Shown: positions 16,685 to 25,151 of the stretch, one piece after another
How the letters are laid out: every line of letters begins with the position of its first letter
Numbering within the stretch: the stretch's first letter is position 1
From: Spirosoma utsteinense
Lineage (GTDB): Bacteria; Bacteroidota; Bacteroidia; Cytophagales; Spirosomataceae
Direction of reading: 5' to 3'
Assembly (NCBI RefSeq): GCF_014282275.1
Contig: NZ_VFIA01000025.1
Location: 1-64,000 of the forward strand
DNA length: 64,000 nt
Made by a program: the position numbers and the translations under genes
Notes under the pieces: generated by a model
What the model was told of the DNA's origin: nothing
The model's database searches: none
Seen by the model: the letters and a program-made list of their open reading frames with translations, nothing else

Positions 16685-17692
16685 TTAGTTGTACATTTTT
16701 TTGATCACCTCCTGCTGTACACGGGTAACGTGCTGACGGTCGGCGGGGTGATTCAGGAGTGTATTGGGAGGGTATATGGTGTTTTTTGCGTAGCTCTCGC
16801 TGTAGAGTTCGAGCCGCTGCCGGGCCAGCAGATTGGCTGCTGCGGGGCGTTGCCGAAATTCACGTAGGGCAACCAGATCGATGTCGGCGTTAGCCGCCAT
16901 ACTTTCACCATAACCGGCTTCGGCCAGCACCCGCCCTTTAGGATCGACAATTATCGAGTTGCCGTTATTGGAATCGGCAGGAAGGGGGCTGTTTGCTATG
17001 CCTGCTGAGTTGGCCGATATGATGTAAGCCATATTTTCGGCGGCACGCGCCAGTTTAGCCACACTTCTTTGCGTTGGTTGGGGGCTGCTCGCGTCGGAGG
17101 TTGAGTGCAGGAGTAGCTCAGCTCCCCGCATCGACAGACAGCGGGCGACTTCAGGATAAAGAATATCTTCTGAAGCAATACAGGCCAGATTGCCAATGTT
17201 GGTTTTTACCACCGGAAACAGGGAGTCATACCCGTAAGCGTCGATATATAACTCCCACACATCATGCGGGGTGGGTATATGTAAGGCGTTCAGGCGTCGG
17301 TAGCGCAGCAGTACGTCGCCGTTAGGGCCAAGGATAAAACTGGTTTGAAAGTAGAGCTCCGGGAAAAAAGGGTCCTGTTCGTAGGCGTTGCCCGAAAAAT
17401 AAATCTGCTGGCGCTGCACCATCGCACCGAGGGCTTCATAGATGTTGCCGTCAATATCGAGCGCTGCTTTTTCCCGCCATTCGTCAATGGTTTCAGCCAT
17501 TGGAAAACCGGTTAGAAACGATTCGGGTACCACAACCAACAGGGTGTCGCGGCCGGCGAGGCCAATAGATGCAGCAATCTGTTTTTCGATGCGCTCAATT
17601 GTCTGGAGCATTACCGTTTCGGCCTCATCACGAGTTGTGCATGAATTAACAGACTGGCAGGTTACTTGAAGGGCAAGGGTTTTGTAGGACAT
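16685..17692 (-). CDS. Carbon-nitrogen hydrolase (nitrilase superfamily)
   Basis: A 335-residue nitrilase-fold protein. The catalytic Glu of the Glu-Lys-Cys triad lies in VVVPESFLTG and the Cys in NLACIASEDILYPEVAR. The usual Lys position in YRKxxx reads LRYRRLNAL, so Arg replaces Lys by eye alignment. The extended central loop (HIPTPHDVWELY) and the long C-terminus, which would form oligomer contacts, are closer to the amidase/formamidase branch than to omega-amidases. Likely substrate: an amide or a carbamoyl compound, unproven. A cytoplasmic, single gene. Confidence 0.83.
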   Translation of the reverse strand: MSYKTLALQVTCQSVNSCTTRDEAETVMLQTIERIEKQIAASIGLAGRDTLLVVVPESFLTGFPMAETIDEWREKAALDIDGNIYEALGAMVQRQQIYFSGNAYEQDPFFPELYFQTSFILGPNGDVLLRYRRLNALHIPTPHDVWELYIDAYGYDSLFPVVKTNIGNLACIASEDILYPEVARCLSMRGAELLLHSTSDASSPQPTQRSVAKLARAAENMAYIISANSAGIANSPLPADSNNGNSIIVDPKGRVLAEAGYGESMAANADIDLVALREFRQRPAAANLLARQRLELYSESYAKNTIYPPNTLLNHPADRQHVTRVQQEVIKKMYN

Positions 17693-17958
17693 GAATGCAT
17701 GGTTAGGGTGGTGGGTAATTCAATCACTGAACAGCTATCGGCACGGCCAAAATGACCGCAAAATACCAATTTTCAGCCAAACCCCGGTAAGCAGTTTACC
17801 CAAGGCTAAGCGTAATGATTTCGCTACAAAGCATAAGCAGCTTAAGCGTAAAACAAAGACGCTGGTTACACCGCTCAGGCAATGAATCGAACTTTCAGGC
17901 TCAGTTTGTAGTACTTATCAGATAAACGTTACATTCTGTTTTTTTGAAATAATACTCC

Positions 17959-18678
17959 ATGACCGTTGATGTATTGGCCATTGCAGCCCATCCTGATGAT
18001 ATTGAAATGACCTGTGCCGGTACCGTTCTTTCGCTGGTAGCACAGGGGAAGACGGTAGCGGGGGTTGACCTGACGCGGGGTGAACTCGGTACACGGGGCA
18101 CCCCCGAAATTCGGCTTCGCGAATCGGCAGAAGGGGCCAGACTGATGCAACTGGCAGCTCGCGAAAATATGGGTTTCCGCGATGCCTTTTTTCGTAATGA
18201 TGAAGAGCATCAACTGGCGGTTATTTCAGTCATACGGCACTACCGACCTACAATTGTGCTGACCAATGCGGTCGACGATCGCCACCCCGACCATGGCCGG
18301 GCAGCTGAACTGGTCGTGCAATCCTGTTTTTACGCTGGCCTGCGCCAGATTAAGACGACTGGCAAAGACGGAAAGCCTCAGGAAGCCCACCGCCCTTCGT
18401 TTGTCTATCATTTTATTCAGGATCGCTCGTTAACCCCCGATTTTGTGGTTGACGTTACTCCCTACTGGGATGGCAAAATTGCCGCTATAAAAGCCTATAA
18501 AAGTCAGTTTTTCGACCCCGATAGTCCGGAGCCGCAGAGTTACATCTCGGGCGAGGCATTCATGAAATTTCTGGAGGCTCGTACCCGTGAGCATGGACAC
18601 ATGATTGGGGCCGAGTTTGGCGAAGGGTATACAACCAAACGAATGCTGGGCGTAACAGATTTGTTCGGTTTGGTATAA
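17959..18678 (+). CDS. bshB1: Bacillithiol biosynthesis deacetylase BshB1
   Basis: A 239-residue PIG-L/LmbE-family zinc deacetylase. The N-terminal zinc motif AAHPDDIEM (His11, Asp14) and the distal DDRHPDHGRAAELV are present, along with the BshB1-type GELGTRGT and the C-terminal EGYTTKRMLGVTDL. It removes acetate from GlcNAc-malate, the second step of bacillithiol synthesis, in the cytoplasm. bshA and bshC are not in the window. The gene stands alone and is closed by a strong terminator. Confidence 0.93.
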   Translation: MTVDVLAIAAHPDDIEMTCAGTVLSLVAQGKTVAGVDLTRGELGTRGTPEIRLRESAEGARLMQLAARENMGFRDAFFRNDEEHQLAVISVIRHYRPTIVLTNAVDDRHPDHGRAAELVVQSCFYAGLRQIKTTGKDGKPQEAHRPSFVYHFIQDRSLTPDFVVDVTPYWDGKIAAIKAYKSQFFDPDSPEPQSYISGEAFMKFLEARTREHGHMIGAEFGEGYTTKRMLGVTDLFGLV

Positions 18679-18689
18679 AAAGCGGCATT

Positions 18690-18755
18690 TCATAAAAAGC
18701 ATCGGGGTAGCCACGAACAGAGTTTTGTTCCCGGCTACCCCGATGCTTTTTATGA
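18690..18755. terminator. Bidirectional terminator, 23-bp perfect stem
   Basis: Arms 18690-18712 and 18733-18755 are perfect reverse complements, with the core GCATCGGGGTAGCC and A/T-rich ends (ATAAAAA and TTTTTAT). The loop is 20 bases. It separates the convergent bshB1 (ends 18678) and the small lipoprotein gene (ends 18764). Confidence 0.88.
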
Positions 18756-18763
18756 AGTGAGCT

Positions 18764-19003
18764 TTAGTTATTCCGTACGGAGTCTTTAACGGCTTCTTTG
18801 TAATCTTTACGAGCCGAATCAAGGTCAGCTTGTTCTTCCATTACATCTCCTTTGGATTCACCGTCGCGTTGCGCTTCGATAACCTCTTCTTTTTCGTCTT
18901 TTACTTCTTCGGCCTTGTTTTCTGGCTTAGAGTTGCAGGAAAACTGGGTCGTGCCACAAAGAACAGCTACCGACAGACCGAAAATAAGTTGTTTTACTTT
19001 CAT
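18764..19003 (-). CDS. Small charged lipoprotein
   Basis: A 79-residue protein with a lipoprotein-type signal (MKVKQLIFGLSVAVLCGTTQ, then FSC with Cys23 as the likely lipidated residue). The mature part is about 55 residues, very rich in Glu, Lys and Asp, and probably helical. It looks like the small acidic or charged envelope lipoproteins common in Bacteroidota. No family name is certain. It faces a stress-protein cluster divergently and may share that regulatory region. Confidence 0.75.
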   Translation of the reverse strand: MKVKQLIFGLSVAVLCGTTQFSCNSKPENKAEEVKDEKEEVIEAQRDGESKGDVMEEQADLDSARKDYKEAVKDSVRNN

Positions 19004-19321
19004 GTGAGACTATTTACTATTGTTGAGCTTGTATAACAGCTGTTAATTGAAACTGTTGGAAACTTCGCTTAAGTGGTCATTTCCCGAGAGGGATTAACTC
19101 ATGCAGAAGAGGAAGTTCGACCAAGTGCCTATTAAAGAGTCCTATCCATTATCAGTTTGTTAACATTTAAATTTACCAGCACTTAAGAGGCTGGTAATCA
19201 GTATCTGAAAATAAAGACTATTAAAATTATAGAACAAAAGGGGTATGGGTTGGCTTATACATACGCCAATCCGGAAGGACTGCATGAACACGCTTTAACG
19301 CGTTTAACCGATACACCGCTG
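19004..19321. other. Divergent intergenic region upstream of stress genes
   Basis: A 318-base AT-rich region between the lipoprotein and the first YsnF-type gene. It probably holds promoters for both. A small hairpin (TTACCAG ... CTGGTAA near 19175-19199) is present. No exact TTTG-n19-TAnnTTTG promoter was found, which may mean an alternative sigma factor. Part of it (19250-19321) could be coding if the TTG at 19250 is the true start of the next gene. Confidence 0.5.
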
Positions 19322-19792
19322 ATGAATAATACCGACAATGCCGATACGCCTGCTAATGGAGTTAGCCCTCAGGGTAATCTCTCAGGCTTGGTTGACGTAC
19401 TACGCATTCCGGTAATTGAAGAGCAGGTGCAGATTGAGAAGCAGCTCGTTGAAACAGGTCGTTTGCTGATCAATAAAGCAGTTCGGGAAGAGGAGCGGGT
19501 AGTTACTACGCCCCTTGTACACGAAGAGCTTAGTGTAGAGCGTGTTCCTGTCAATCAGTATGTGGATGTTGCTCCGGCCATTCGTTACGAAGGTGATGTA
19601 ACTATAGTGCCGGTTGTTAAGGAGGTAGTAGTTGTAGAAACCCGGTTGGTACTTGTGGAGGAAGTGCGCATTACTAAACGGCAAATAACAACTATCGATA
19701 CGCAGCAGGTTACGCTCCGGCAGGAAGAAGTAACGGTTGAGCGGATTGACAATGAAGCGGACGTTCGGTCTGATGGCAGACCCTCGTTATAG
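19322..19792 (+). CDS. YsnF/AvaK-domain (DUF2382) stress-type protein
   Basis: The ATG at 19322 gives 156 residues; an in-frame TTG at 19250 would add 24. Residues about 22-150 are made of the DUF2382 pattern: LRIPVIEEQVQIEKQLVETG, then EERVVTTPLVHEELSVERVP, with alternating Val/Glu strands. This domain is found in Bacillus YsnF and cyanobacterial AvaK and is usually stress-induced; its biochemical role is unknown. It lies 39 bases before a second protein with the same C-terminal domain, so they are probably coexpressed. There is no signal peptide. Confidence 0.8.
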   Translation: MNNTDNADTPANGVSPQGNLSGLVDVLRIPVIEEQVQIEKQLVETGRLLINKAVREEERVVTTPLVHEELSVERVPVNQYVDVAPAIRYEGDVTIVPVVKEVVVVETRLVLVEEVRITKRQITTIDTQQVTLRQEEVTVERIDNEADVRSDGRPSL

Positions 19793-19831
19793 ATTAATAA
19801 GTTCTCAACGTAAACCCAAAACAAAAAAGTC

Positions 19832-20821
19832 ATGGCATCATTAACAGTAGTAGGCGTTTTCGACAACGCAAACGAAGCACAGCAGGCAGTAGAAGCGCTG
19901 GTAAACGATGGTTTCTCCCGTAGCAACATCGACCTGTCAGCTCAATCGGGTGCTTACAATAGCGGAGACAGCGATCTTGTACCTGACCGTCACCAAAATA
20001 CGAGTGGCACACGCACTGAAGAAGTGGTAGATGATACCAAAGACGTAGGTAGCAGCATTGGTAATTTTTTCAGCTCTTTGTTCGACAGTAACGATGACGC
20101 TGACAAATATACGCGGGTTGCCGACCGCAGCTCGATCGTTACGGTGCATACGCAATCGGAAGATGAAGCAGAACGGGCCGCCGATATTCTTGACGATAAC
20201 GGTGCGGTAGATGTTGATGAGCGGGCTGCTACCTATGGCAGCACGACCGGCTCTTACGATAGTACGACCGCTGCCTACGGTACAACGGGTGGTGTTGTTG
20301 GTGCAACGGGCTTATCCGGTGATCTGACGACGTCCGATGCCGCTTACACCAGCGATAGCCTGACAGACCGCGATCGGACCGATCTGGTAAACAATGATCA
20401 GACGATCAAAGTAATCGAAGAAAACTTACAGGTAGGCAAGCGTGAAGTAGAAACGGGTGGTGTTCGGGTACGGAGTCGTATCGTAGAACGCCCAGTCGAA
20501 GAAAGCCTGCGTCTGCGCGAAGAGCGTGTAACGATTCAGCGCAATCCTGTAAACCGGGCTGCTACATCGGCTGACCTGAATGCGTTCCAGGAAGGACAGA
20601 TCGAGCTGGTTGAGCATGCCGAAGTACCTGTAGTTTCTAAAACGGCCAACGTCGTAGAGGAAATTTCGATCGGTAAAGAAGTGAACGAGCGTCAGGAAAC
20701 GATTCGTGATACGGTTCGTAAGACTGAAGTGGACGTTGAAAACTTAGGCACAACTGATTCAACCGTTCGTACGGAACGGACCGATCTGGACAGCGACGAT
20801 ACGCTGTTTACAAACCGGTAG
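19832..20821 (+). CDS. General stress protein: YflT-like plus YsnF/AvaK domains
   Basis: A 329-residue protein. Residues 1-40 (MASLTVVGVFDNANEAQQAV) and 100-135 (IVTVHTQSEDEAERAADILD) form the YflT / general stress protein 17M-like fold. A low-complexity Gly/Thr/Ser/Asp linker with repeated YGSTTGSYDSTTAAYGTTG spans about 135-185. Residues about 195-310 form a DUF2382 domain (IEENLQVGKREVETGGVRVR). The fusion links the two stress domains found separately in firmicutes. It probably responds to osmotic or desiccation stress; that is inference from family context. A hairpin follows. Confidence 0.85.
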   Translation: MASLTVVGVFDNANEAQQAVEALVNDGFSRSNIDLSAQSGAYNSGDSDLVPDRHQNTSGTRTEEVVDDTKDVGSSIGNFFSSLFDSNDDADKYTRVADRSSIVTVHTQSEDEAERAADILDDNGAVDVDERAATYGSTTGSYDSTTAAYGTTGGVVGATGLSGDLTTSDAAYTSDSLTDRDRTDLVNNDQTIKVIEENLQVGKREVETGGVRVRSRIVERPVEESLRLREERVTIQRNPVNRAATSADLNAFQEGQIELVEHAEVPVVSKTANVVEEISIGKEVNERQETIRDTVRKTEVDVENLGTTDSTVRTERTDLDSDDTLFTNR

Positions 20822-20869
20822 AATTTTTAGAGTGGCCGGTAGTAAAAAACTGGCTATCCCTATCTAACT

Positions 20870-20921
20870 AGTAAAGACAGAAGGTTCGAGCTGATTTCAG
20901 TTCGGACCTTCTGTCTTTACT
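20870..20921 (+). terminator. Hairpin terminator after YflT/YsnF gene
   Basis: 20-base arms (20870-20889 and 20902-20921) with one mismatch; the core reads AGTAAAGACAGAAGGT. The right arm contains TTCTGTCTTTACT but no long U run follows, so termination efficiency is uncertain. Confidence 0.7.
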
Positions 20922-21103
20922 GCTTCTATGATAAAGTATGTAGGCGGGGTCAATCAATTAGTAAGGTGGATGATACATTCGTAGTCAGGAATAATTGACT
21001 GAAAGCTATCTATGACCTGGCCTAGTTGCTTGTGCGCTTTTCGTAGTAGACGAGATTTGGAGCGCTCTTTCGTAAACAGGTAGTCAATTTACTAAGGGTA
21101 AGC

Positions 21104-21142
21104 AAAAAAAGCTCCCGCCCGGTACGTATACCAAGCGGGAGC
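21104..21142 (-). terminator. Rho-independent terminator for YtxH gene
   Basis: Read on the minus strand, the 8-bp stem GCTCCCGC / GCGGGAGC (21135-21142 with 21111-21118) is followed directly by seven T residues (21110-21104). It lies 45 bases beyond the stop of the YtxH-type gene. Confidence 0.85.
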
Positions 21143-21186
21143 CCACTTTTTCATGATGTTGAGTAAATCAAAAAGCAATCTGTTAC

Positions 21187-21537
21187 TTAGTTCACTTTGA
21201 AAGCGTCTTCCGCTTTGTTGATACCAGATTTAGCGGCATCGGCAGCGTCGTCAACTCCGTCGTTATAATCTGACTTGGTCTGATCGCTGTTGTACTCGGC
21301 TTCCTCTTTATACTGGTTGTAGGCATTCTCTGCTTTACCCGTGTATTTGTTAACCGTTTCCTTGGCCTGACCTGTCAGTTGATCGACCTGATCTTTCAGT
21401 TGGTTGAATCCTTCGTTGATCTGATCCTGCCAATCTTTTGCACCGGTGGTCAATTTATCACGGGTTTCTTTACCGCTCCGGGGAGCCGTTAGTAAACCGA
21501 TAGCCAGCCCTGTCAATAGTCCTTTGAAGAAGCTCAT
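21187..21537 (-). CDS. YtxH-domain protein
   Basis: The ATG at 21537 gives 116 residues starting MSFFKGLLTGLAIGLLTAPR, the standard YtxH N-terminus: one membrane helix followed by the APRSGKETRDKL motif. An upstream in-frame start would place 22 residues before the helix and is rejected. The rest is a long Lys/Asp/Gln-rich amphipathic helix with repeated QLKDQVDQLTGQAKETV, like LEA or CsbD-type stress proteins. It is next to two general stress proteins, so a shared envelope or desiccation stress role is likely but unproven. Confidence 0.83.
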   Translation of the reverse strand: MSFFKGLLTGLAIGLLTAPRSGKETRDKLTTGAKDWQDQINEGFNQLKDQVDQLTGQAKETVNKYTGKAENAYNQYKEEAEYNSDQTKSDYNDGVDDAADAAKSGINKAEDAFKVN

Positions 21538-21775
21538 GAGTTCTAGTGTTAGTTTAATCGTTGTCTTGATATTACTCAATACATTGTCTAAAAACTGTGC
21601 CACATACTGATTGATCTGGTAAGCTATTGATTTCTAGTCGATTGTTTGCCCGGGTAACGATAGACTAAAAAATGGCCAGGTGAGAGTTGAGTAGGTTTTT
21701 CTACATAGTGGGGGCAAACGCCACTCACACAACTTTTCAATATAGGCGTCAGGAAAACTAAAAATGCTGTATAAA

Positions 21776-21815
21776 CGAAAGGCCGACCGATGAAACTTCA
21801 TCGGTCGGCCTTTCG
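21776..21815. terminator. 19-bp palindromic terminator after glmM
   Basis: Arms 21776-21794 and 21797-21815 are perfect reverse complements (core GGCCGACCGATGAA) around a 2-base AC loop. On the minus strand it lies just beyond the glmM stop at 21833. The run is CGAAAGG on that side, with only three Ts, so it may be partly rho-dependent. Confidence 0.78.
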
Positions 21816-21832
21816 GATCAGGTACGTATGAA

Positions 21833-23245
21833 TCAGCGTTTTTCGGATATGACTTCCCGAATATCACTGATGATCTTGCTGGCCAGGTGGTCGGCGGTGG
21901 CTAACGTCTCCGATTCGGAGTAGATACGAATGATAGGTTCCGTGTTGGATTTGCGTAAATGAACCCACTCCTTATTGAATTCAATTTTAACCCCATCTAT
22001 GGTGTTGATCGGGTTTCGGGCATATTTCGCTTTGATCCGCTCCAGAACGGCATCAACGTCGATGTCTGGCGTCAGTTCAATTTTGTTCTTGGAAATATAA
22101 TAGTTTGGATATGTCCGGCGAAGCATGGACGCCGACTTACCAAATCGGGCCAGATGCGTCAGGAATAGGGCAATGCCCACCAGCGCGTCGCGGCCATAGT
22201 GCAGTTCGGGATAAATGATGCCGCCGTTTCCTTCGCCCCCGATACGGGCGTTATTTGCCTTCATCATTTCAACAACATTTACCTCGCCTACCGCCGACGC
22301 AAAGTGTTGACCACCGTGTCGCTGGGTAACGTCACGCAGGGCCACGGTACTCGATAGATTCGAGACCGTGTTGCCAGACAGGCCGGGGGTGTCCTTACCG
22401 TTTTTGAGGACGTAGTCGGCCACGGCTACCAGCGTATACTCTTCGCCAAAGGGTGAACCATCTTCGCAAATAAGGGCCAGTCTGTCGACGTCCGGATCGA
22501 CGACAATCCCGAGATCAGCAGACCCCTTCTCCATTTCCTTGATGATGTCGCGCAGGTTTTCGGGAAGAGGTTCGGGGTTATGGGCAAAGTTTCCTGTTGG
22601 TTCGCAGTGTAGTTTGGTAATCTGCTCAACGCCCAGTGCCTCCAGCAACAGTGGGACCGCCAAACCACCCGTAGAATTAACGGCGTCGACGACTACCCGA
22701 AAATTACGAGCGGCTATGGCATCACGATCTACCAGGGATAGCGCCAGGATCTGGTCAATGTGTTTCTGGAGCCAGGTATTGTCGGTCTGATACGAACCCA
22801 GTTTACGAATTTCTGCAAAATCGAACGCGTCGGCGTCAGCGATGTCGAGCACGTCGGCCCCATCCTGAGCCGAAATAAACTCACCTGTCTCGTTCAGTAA
22901 TTTAAGCGCGTTCCATTGAATTGGGTTATGACTGGCCGTCAGGATAATGCCTCCCGATGCTCCTTCACCCGTAACTGCCAGTTCAACGGTCGGCGTGGTA
23001 GAAAGACCCAGGTCGATTACGTTCAGGCCAATGCCCTGTAAAGTTGCTGCTACTAACTTGGAGACCATCTCGCCCGACAATCGTCCATCTCGCCCGATCA
23101 CAACGGTTTGCCGGGTAGGGTTACGTTGTCGCAGCCACTGCCCGAAAGCAGCCGTAAATTTCACCACATCTAGTGGCGTCAGTCCATCGCCACTGCGCCC
23201 TCCAATCGTTCCTCGAATTCCGGAAATAGACTTAATTAATGCCAC
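21833..23245 (-). CDS. glmM: Phosphoglucosamine mutase-type phosphohexomutase
   Basis: A 470-residue alpha-D-phosphohexomutase. The phosphoserine loop is TASHNP with Ser105, the metal-binding loop VVDPDVDR has Asp250, Asp252 and Asp254, the sugar-binding loop is GGEGNGG, and the phosphate-binding loop is RKSNTEPIIRIY. All four active-site loops are intact. GlmM interconverts glucosamine 6- and 1-phosphate for UDP-GlcNAc and hence peptidoglycan and LPS. The sugar loop GEGNGG rather than GEMSGH fits the Bacteroidota group annotated as GlmM, but phosphomannomutase activity is not excluded. Start ATG at 23245. Confidence 0.9.
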   Translation of the reverse strand: MALIKSISGIRGTIGGRSGDGLTPLDVVKFTAAFGQWLRQRNPTRQTVVIGRDGRLSGEMVSKLVAATLQGIGLNVIDLGLSTTPTVELAVTGEGASGGIILTASHNPIQWNALKLLNETGEFISAQDGADVLDIADADAFDFAEIRKLGSYQTDNTWLQKHIDQILALSLVDRDAIAARNFRVVVDAVNSTGGLAVPLLLEALGVEQITKLHCEPTGNFAHNPEPLPENLRDIIKEMEKGSADLGIVVDPDVDRLALICEDGSPFGEEYTLVAVADYVLKNGKDTPGLSGNTVSNLSSTVALRDVTQRHGGQHFASAVGEVNVVEMMKANNARIGGEGNGGIIYPELHYGRDALVGIALFLTHLARFGKSASMLRRTYPNYYISKNKIELTPDIDVDAVLERIKAKYARNPINTIDGVKIEFNKEWVHLRKSNTEPIIRIYSESETLATADHLASKIISDIREVISEKR

Positions 23246-23359
23246 GCTGATGGGTTAGGTAAGTATTCAGATAACGTCACAAAGATAGTTGCCAACGGTC
23301 AGAAAATGGAAAATTTGCCGGTTGAGTTCACAAACGGCCGCTCCTTATCCCGACGTATA

Positions 23360-24190
23360 TTACAGAAACGTCAAGTCAGACCGGAGTGTCGAGGTGGCAC
23401 GACCGCTGTAGGTTCCGCTGATAGGAGCCGCCAGTTCTGGTTTGGCGGTGGAGGTTAGAAAGATATGCCGGTTTACAACGACAGACCCTTCTGTTGGGTC
23501 GAAGCCGCGCCAGCCGGCACCGGGTAAATAAACCTCTGCCCAAGCATGGAGCTGGTGTTCCTGCTGCGGGTTTCCAAGTAGATAGCCACTAACGAAGCGG
23601 GCTGCAATGCCTAAACTCCGACAGGCAGCAATGAATAATGTGGTGTAGTCACGACAGGAGCCCTTACAAAGCGTCAGGGTTTGCTCGGGAGGAAAAGGCG
23701 CTCCTAATTCGCGCACTTCGTAGGTAAACTCCCGGATGGTCTGGTTCAGCGCCATTAAAAAAGCCGTCGTTTGCCAGTCGGCTCCAAGGGCAATTTCCTC
23801 TGCCCATTTTCTTACTTTCTCCGATACACCAACCTGCTGTAAGTAAGGTTGTAACAGATCTTCTACCGACTTAGGGTAGTGAAATGGCACCCGCTGTGTA
23901 TCAAAAGGAAACAGGACAAAATCGAATGAGTTGAACTCATCGGACTGGAGTTCCATCTCTGCCGTCACGCTCAGATGCCGGGTGGGGTGGTTGAAGTAGA
24001 CCAGTTGCTGCACGTTGCCTTCCACATCGATATTGCGAACAATACGGGATGGCAGGGGGTCGATGGTCAGTTCATACGCCAGAAGCCGCTGATAGGGATA
24101 AGCCCGCGGATACAAATACAGGGTTTGCGGACCAAGCGCAACCGGGTAGTTGTACGTGTATTCGGATTCGTGCCGAACGTGGAGGTGCAT
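23360..24190 (-). CDS. Transglutaminase-like cysteine protease domain protein
   Basis: A 276-residue protein with the N-terminal transglutaminase-associated beta domain (HVRHESEYTYNYPVALGPQT) and the papain-like core. The triad is complete: Cys179 (GSCRDYTTL), His215 (QLHAWAEVYL) and Asp231 (GFDPTEG). This family accompanies Anbu proteasome-like proteins in many bacteria, and an Anbu gene lies immediately upstream on the same strand. In the usual operon there are also an alpha-E protein and a circularly permuted ATP-grasp protein; neither is present here. It is cytoplasmic, with no signal peptide. Confidence 0.9.
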   Translation of the reverse strand: MHLHVRHESEYTYNYPVALGPQTLYLYPRAYPYQRLLAYELTIDPLPSRIVRNIDVEGNVQQLVYFNHPTRHLSVTAEMELQSDEFNSFDFVLFPFDTQRVPFHYPKSVEDLLQPYLQQVGVSEKVRKWAEEIALGADWQTTAFLMALNQTIREFTYEVRELGAPFPPEQTLTLCKGSCRDYTTLFIAACRSLGIAARFVSGYLLGNPQQEHQLHAWAEVYLPGAGWRGFDPTEGSVVVNRHIFLTSTAKPELAAPISGTYSGRATSTLRSDLTFL

Positions 24191-24202
24191 AGTAGGATGG
24201 TA

Positions 24203-24266
24203 AATGATGAATGATAAACGATGAATAAGTTAACGCGTAAGCATTCATCGCTTATCATTCATCATT
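24203..24266. repeat. Intergenic hairpin of iterated AATGATGAATGAT words
   Basis: 24-base arms (24203-24226 and 24243-24266) are reverse complements with one mismatch; the loop is 16 bases. The word (GATGAATGAT, ACGATGAA) is the same as in the hairpin at 12097-12184. It sits between the Anbu and transglutaminase genes, which would otherwise be a simple two-gene operon. Confidence 0.8.
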
Positions 24267-24286
24267 CGTTTGGGTTGTAATGTCCA

Positions 24287-25021
24287 TTAAACCCGGCTTT
24301 TGACTTTGTCAAAAATTGGGTCCATCCAGTAGGTTGGTAATTTACGGACTGAGTTGCTCAACAGAGCGCTCCACTGGTGAGATACCTCGTCCATATCTTC
24401 CTTTTCGAGTCGGTATTCGGTCATATGGAAGCTGTCTTTGGGATACACAACAACATCCAGCGGGTAATCTACGTCATTAGCGCTAACGCGGGTGGCATCG
24501 AACGCCAGGAAGCCAATCTTGAGCGCTTCCTGTAAACTGGTTTCGTACGAAAGGTTGCGGAACAGCAGCGGTTTGCCATAACCGGAGTTTCCGATAATCT
24601 TGAAGGGCGATCCCTGATCGACCTCTACCCAGTTACCCTCGGGGTAGAGCATATACAGTTTGTGTTCTTCGTCGTCTTCCAGTTGCCCGCCAACAATAGC
24701 GTTCAGGTTAAAATGCATTCCACCGGCTATAATCGAGGCTTTATCTTCCTGCGCTACCCGTTTCACCTGTTCGCCGAACGCATTGACGGCTTTATAAAGC
24801 TTGTTGAAGGAGCGGTCGCGTTCAGCTAGTACTTCATTGAAATAAGTAATTGCTTTGTCACGCACGGAGCGCAGGCCCGATGTCATGATGAACAGGGAGT
24901 GATTTTCGACTTCATGAACCGACATTTTTCGGTTCGATGACACTTCCGTACCTGAAGTCAGGCGCCTATCGGCGATAGCAACCAACCCTGACGCGACTTT
25001 GATACCTAAACAATATGTCAT
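24287..25021 (-). CDS. Anbu-type proteasome-like peptidase
   Basis: The start at 25021 gives 244 residues beginning MTYCLGIKVASGLVAIADRR, the classical Anbu N-terminus in which Thr2 would become the nucleophile after Met removal. An extra 12 residues from an upstream start would bury this Thr. Conserved blocks SGLRSVRDKAI and SIIAGGM fit the proteasome beta fold (Ntn hydrolase). Anbu is an ancestral beta-subunit homologue forming open helical or lock-washer assemblies; peptidase activity is weakly documented. It is probably cotranscribed with the transglutaminase gene, with a hairpin spacer between. Confidence 0.9.
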   Translation of the reverse strand: MTYCLGIKVASGLVAIADRRLTSGTEVSSNRKMSVHEVENHSLFIMTSGLRSVRDKAITYFNEVLAERDRSFNKLYKAVNAFGEQVKRVAQEDKASIIAGGMHFNLNAIVGGQLEDDEEHKLYMLYPEGNWVEVDQGSPFKIIGNSGYGKPLLFRNLSYETSLQEALKIGFLAFDATRVSANDVDYPLDVVVYPKDSFHMTEYRLEKEDMDEVSHQWSALLSNSVRKLPTYWMDPIFDKVKSRV

Positions 25022-25151
25022 TCTTAACAGTGGGAAAGCAGAGTGTATGCCCAACAAATATACAGGTTACCCCCGTTTTTGTTCGGTTTGTACGCCTGTT
25101 TTCTTAAAAAGCCTTTGGTTGATGACCTTCTGGCCAGGCAAACTGGCTCTG

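Larger units (their letters stand above)
20822..21186. other. Intergenic region with two terminators, no gene seen
   Basis: A 365-base region between the convergent stress protein and YtxH genes. It contains a hairpin for each gene (20870-20921 and 21104-21142). The roughly 180 bases between them show no convincing open frame, RNA gene or known motif. Confidence 0.6.

Noticed and set aside
20930..21100. Possible small RNA gene between the two terminators
   Set aside because: No conserved structure, promoter box or known RNA family could be seen.
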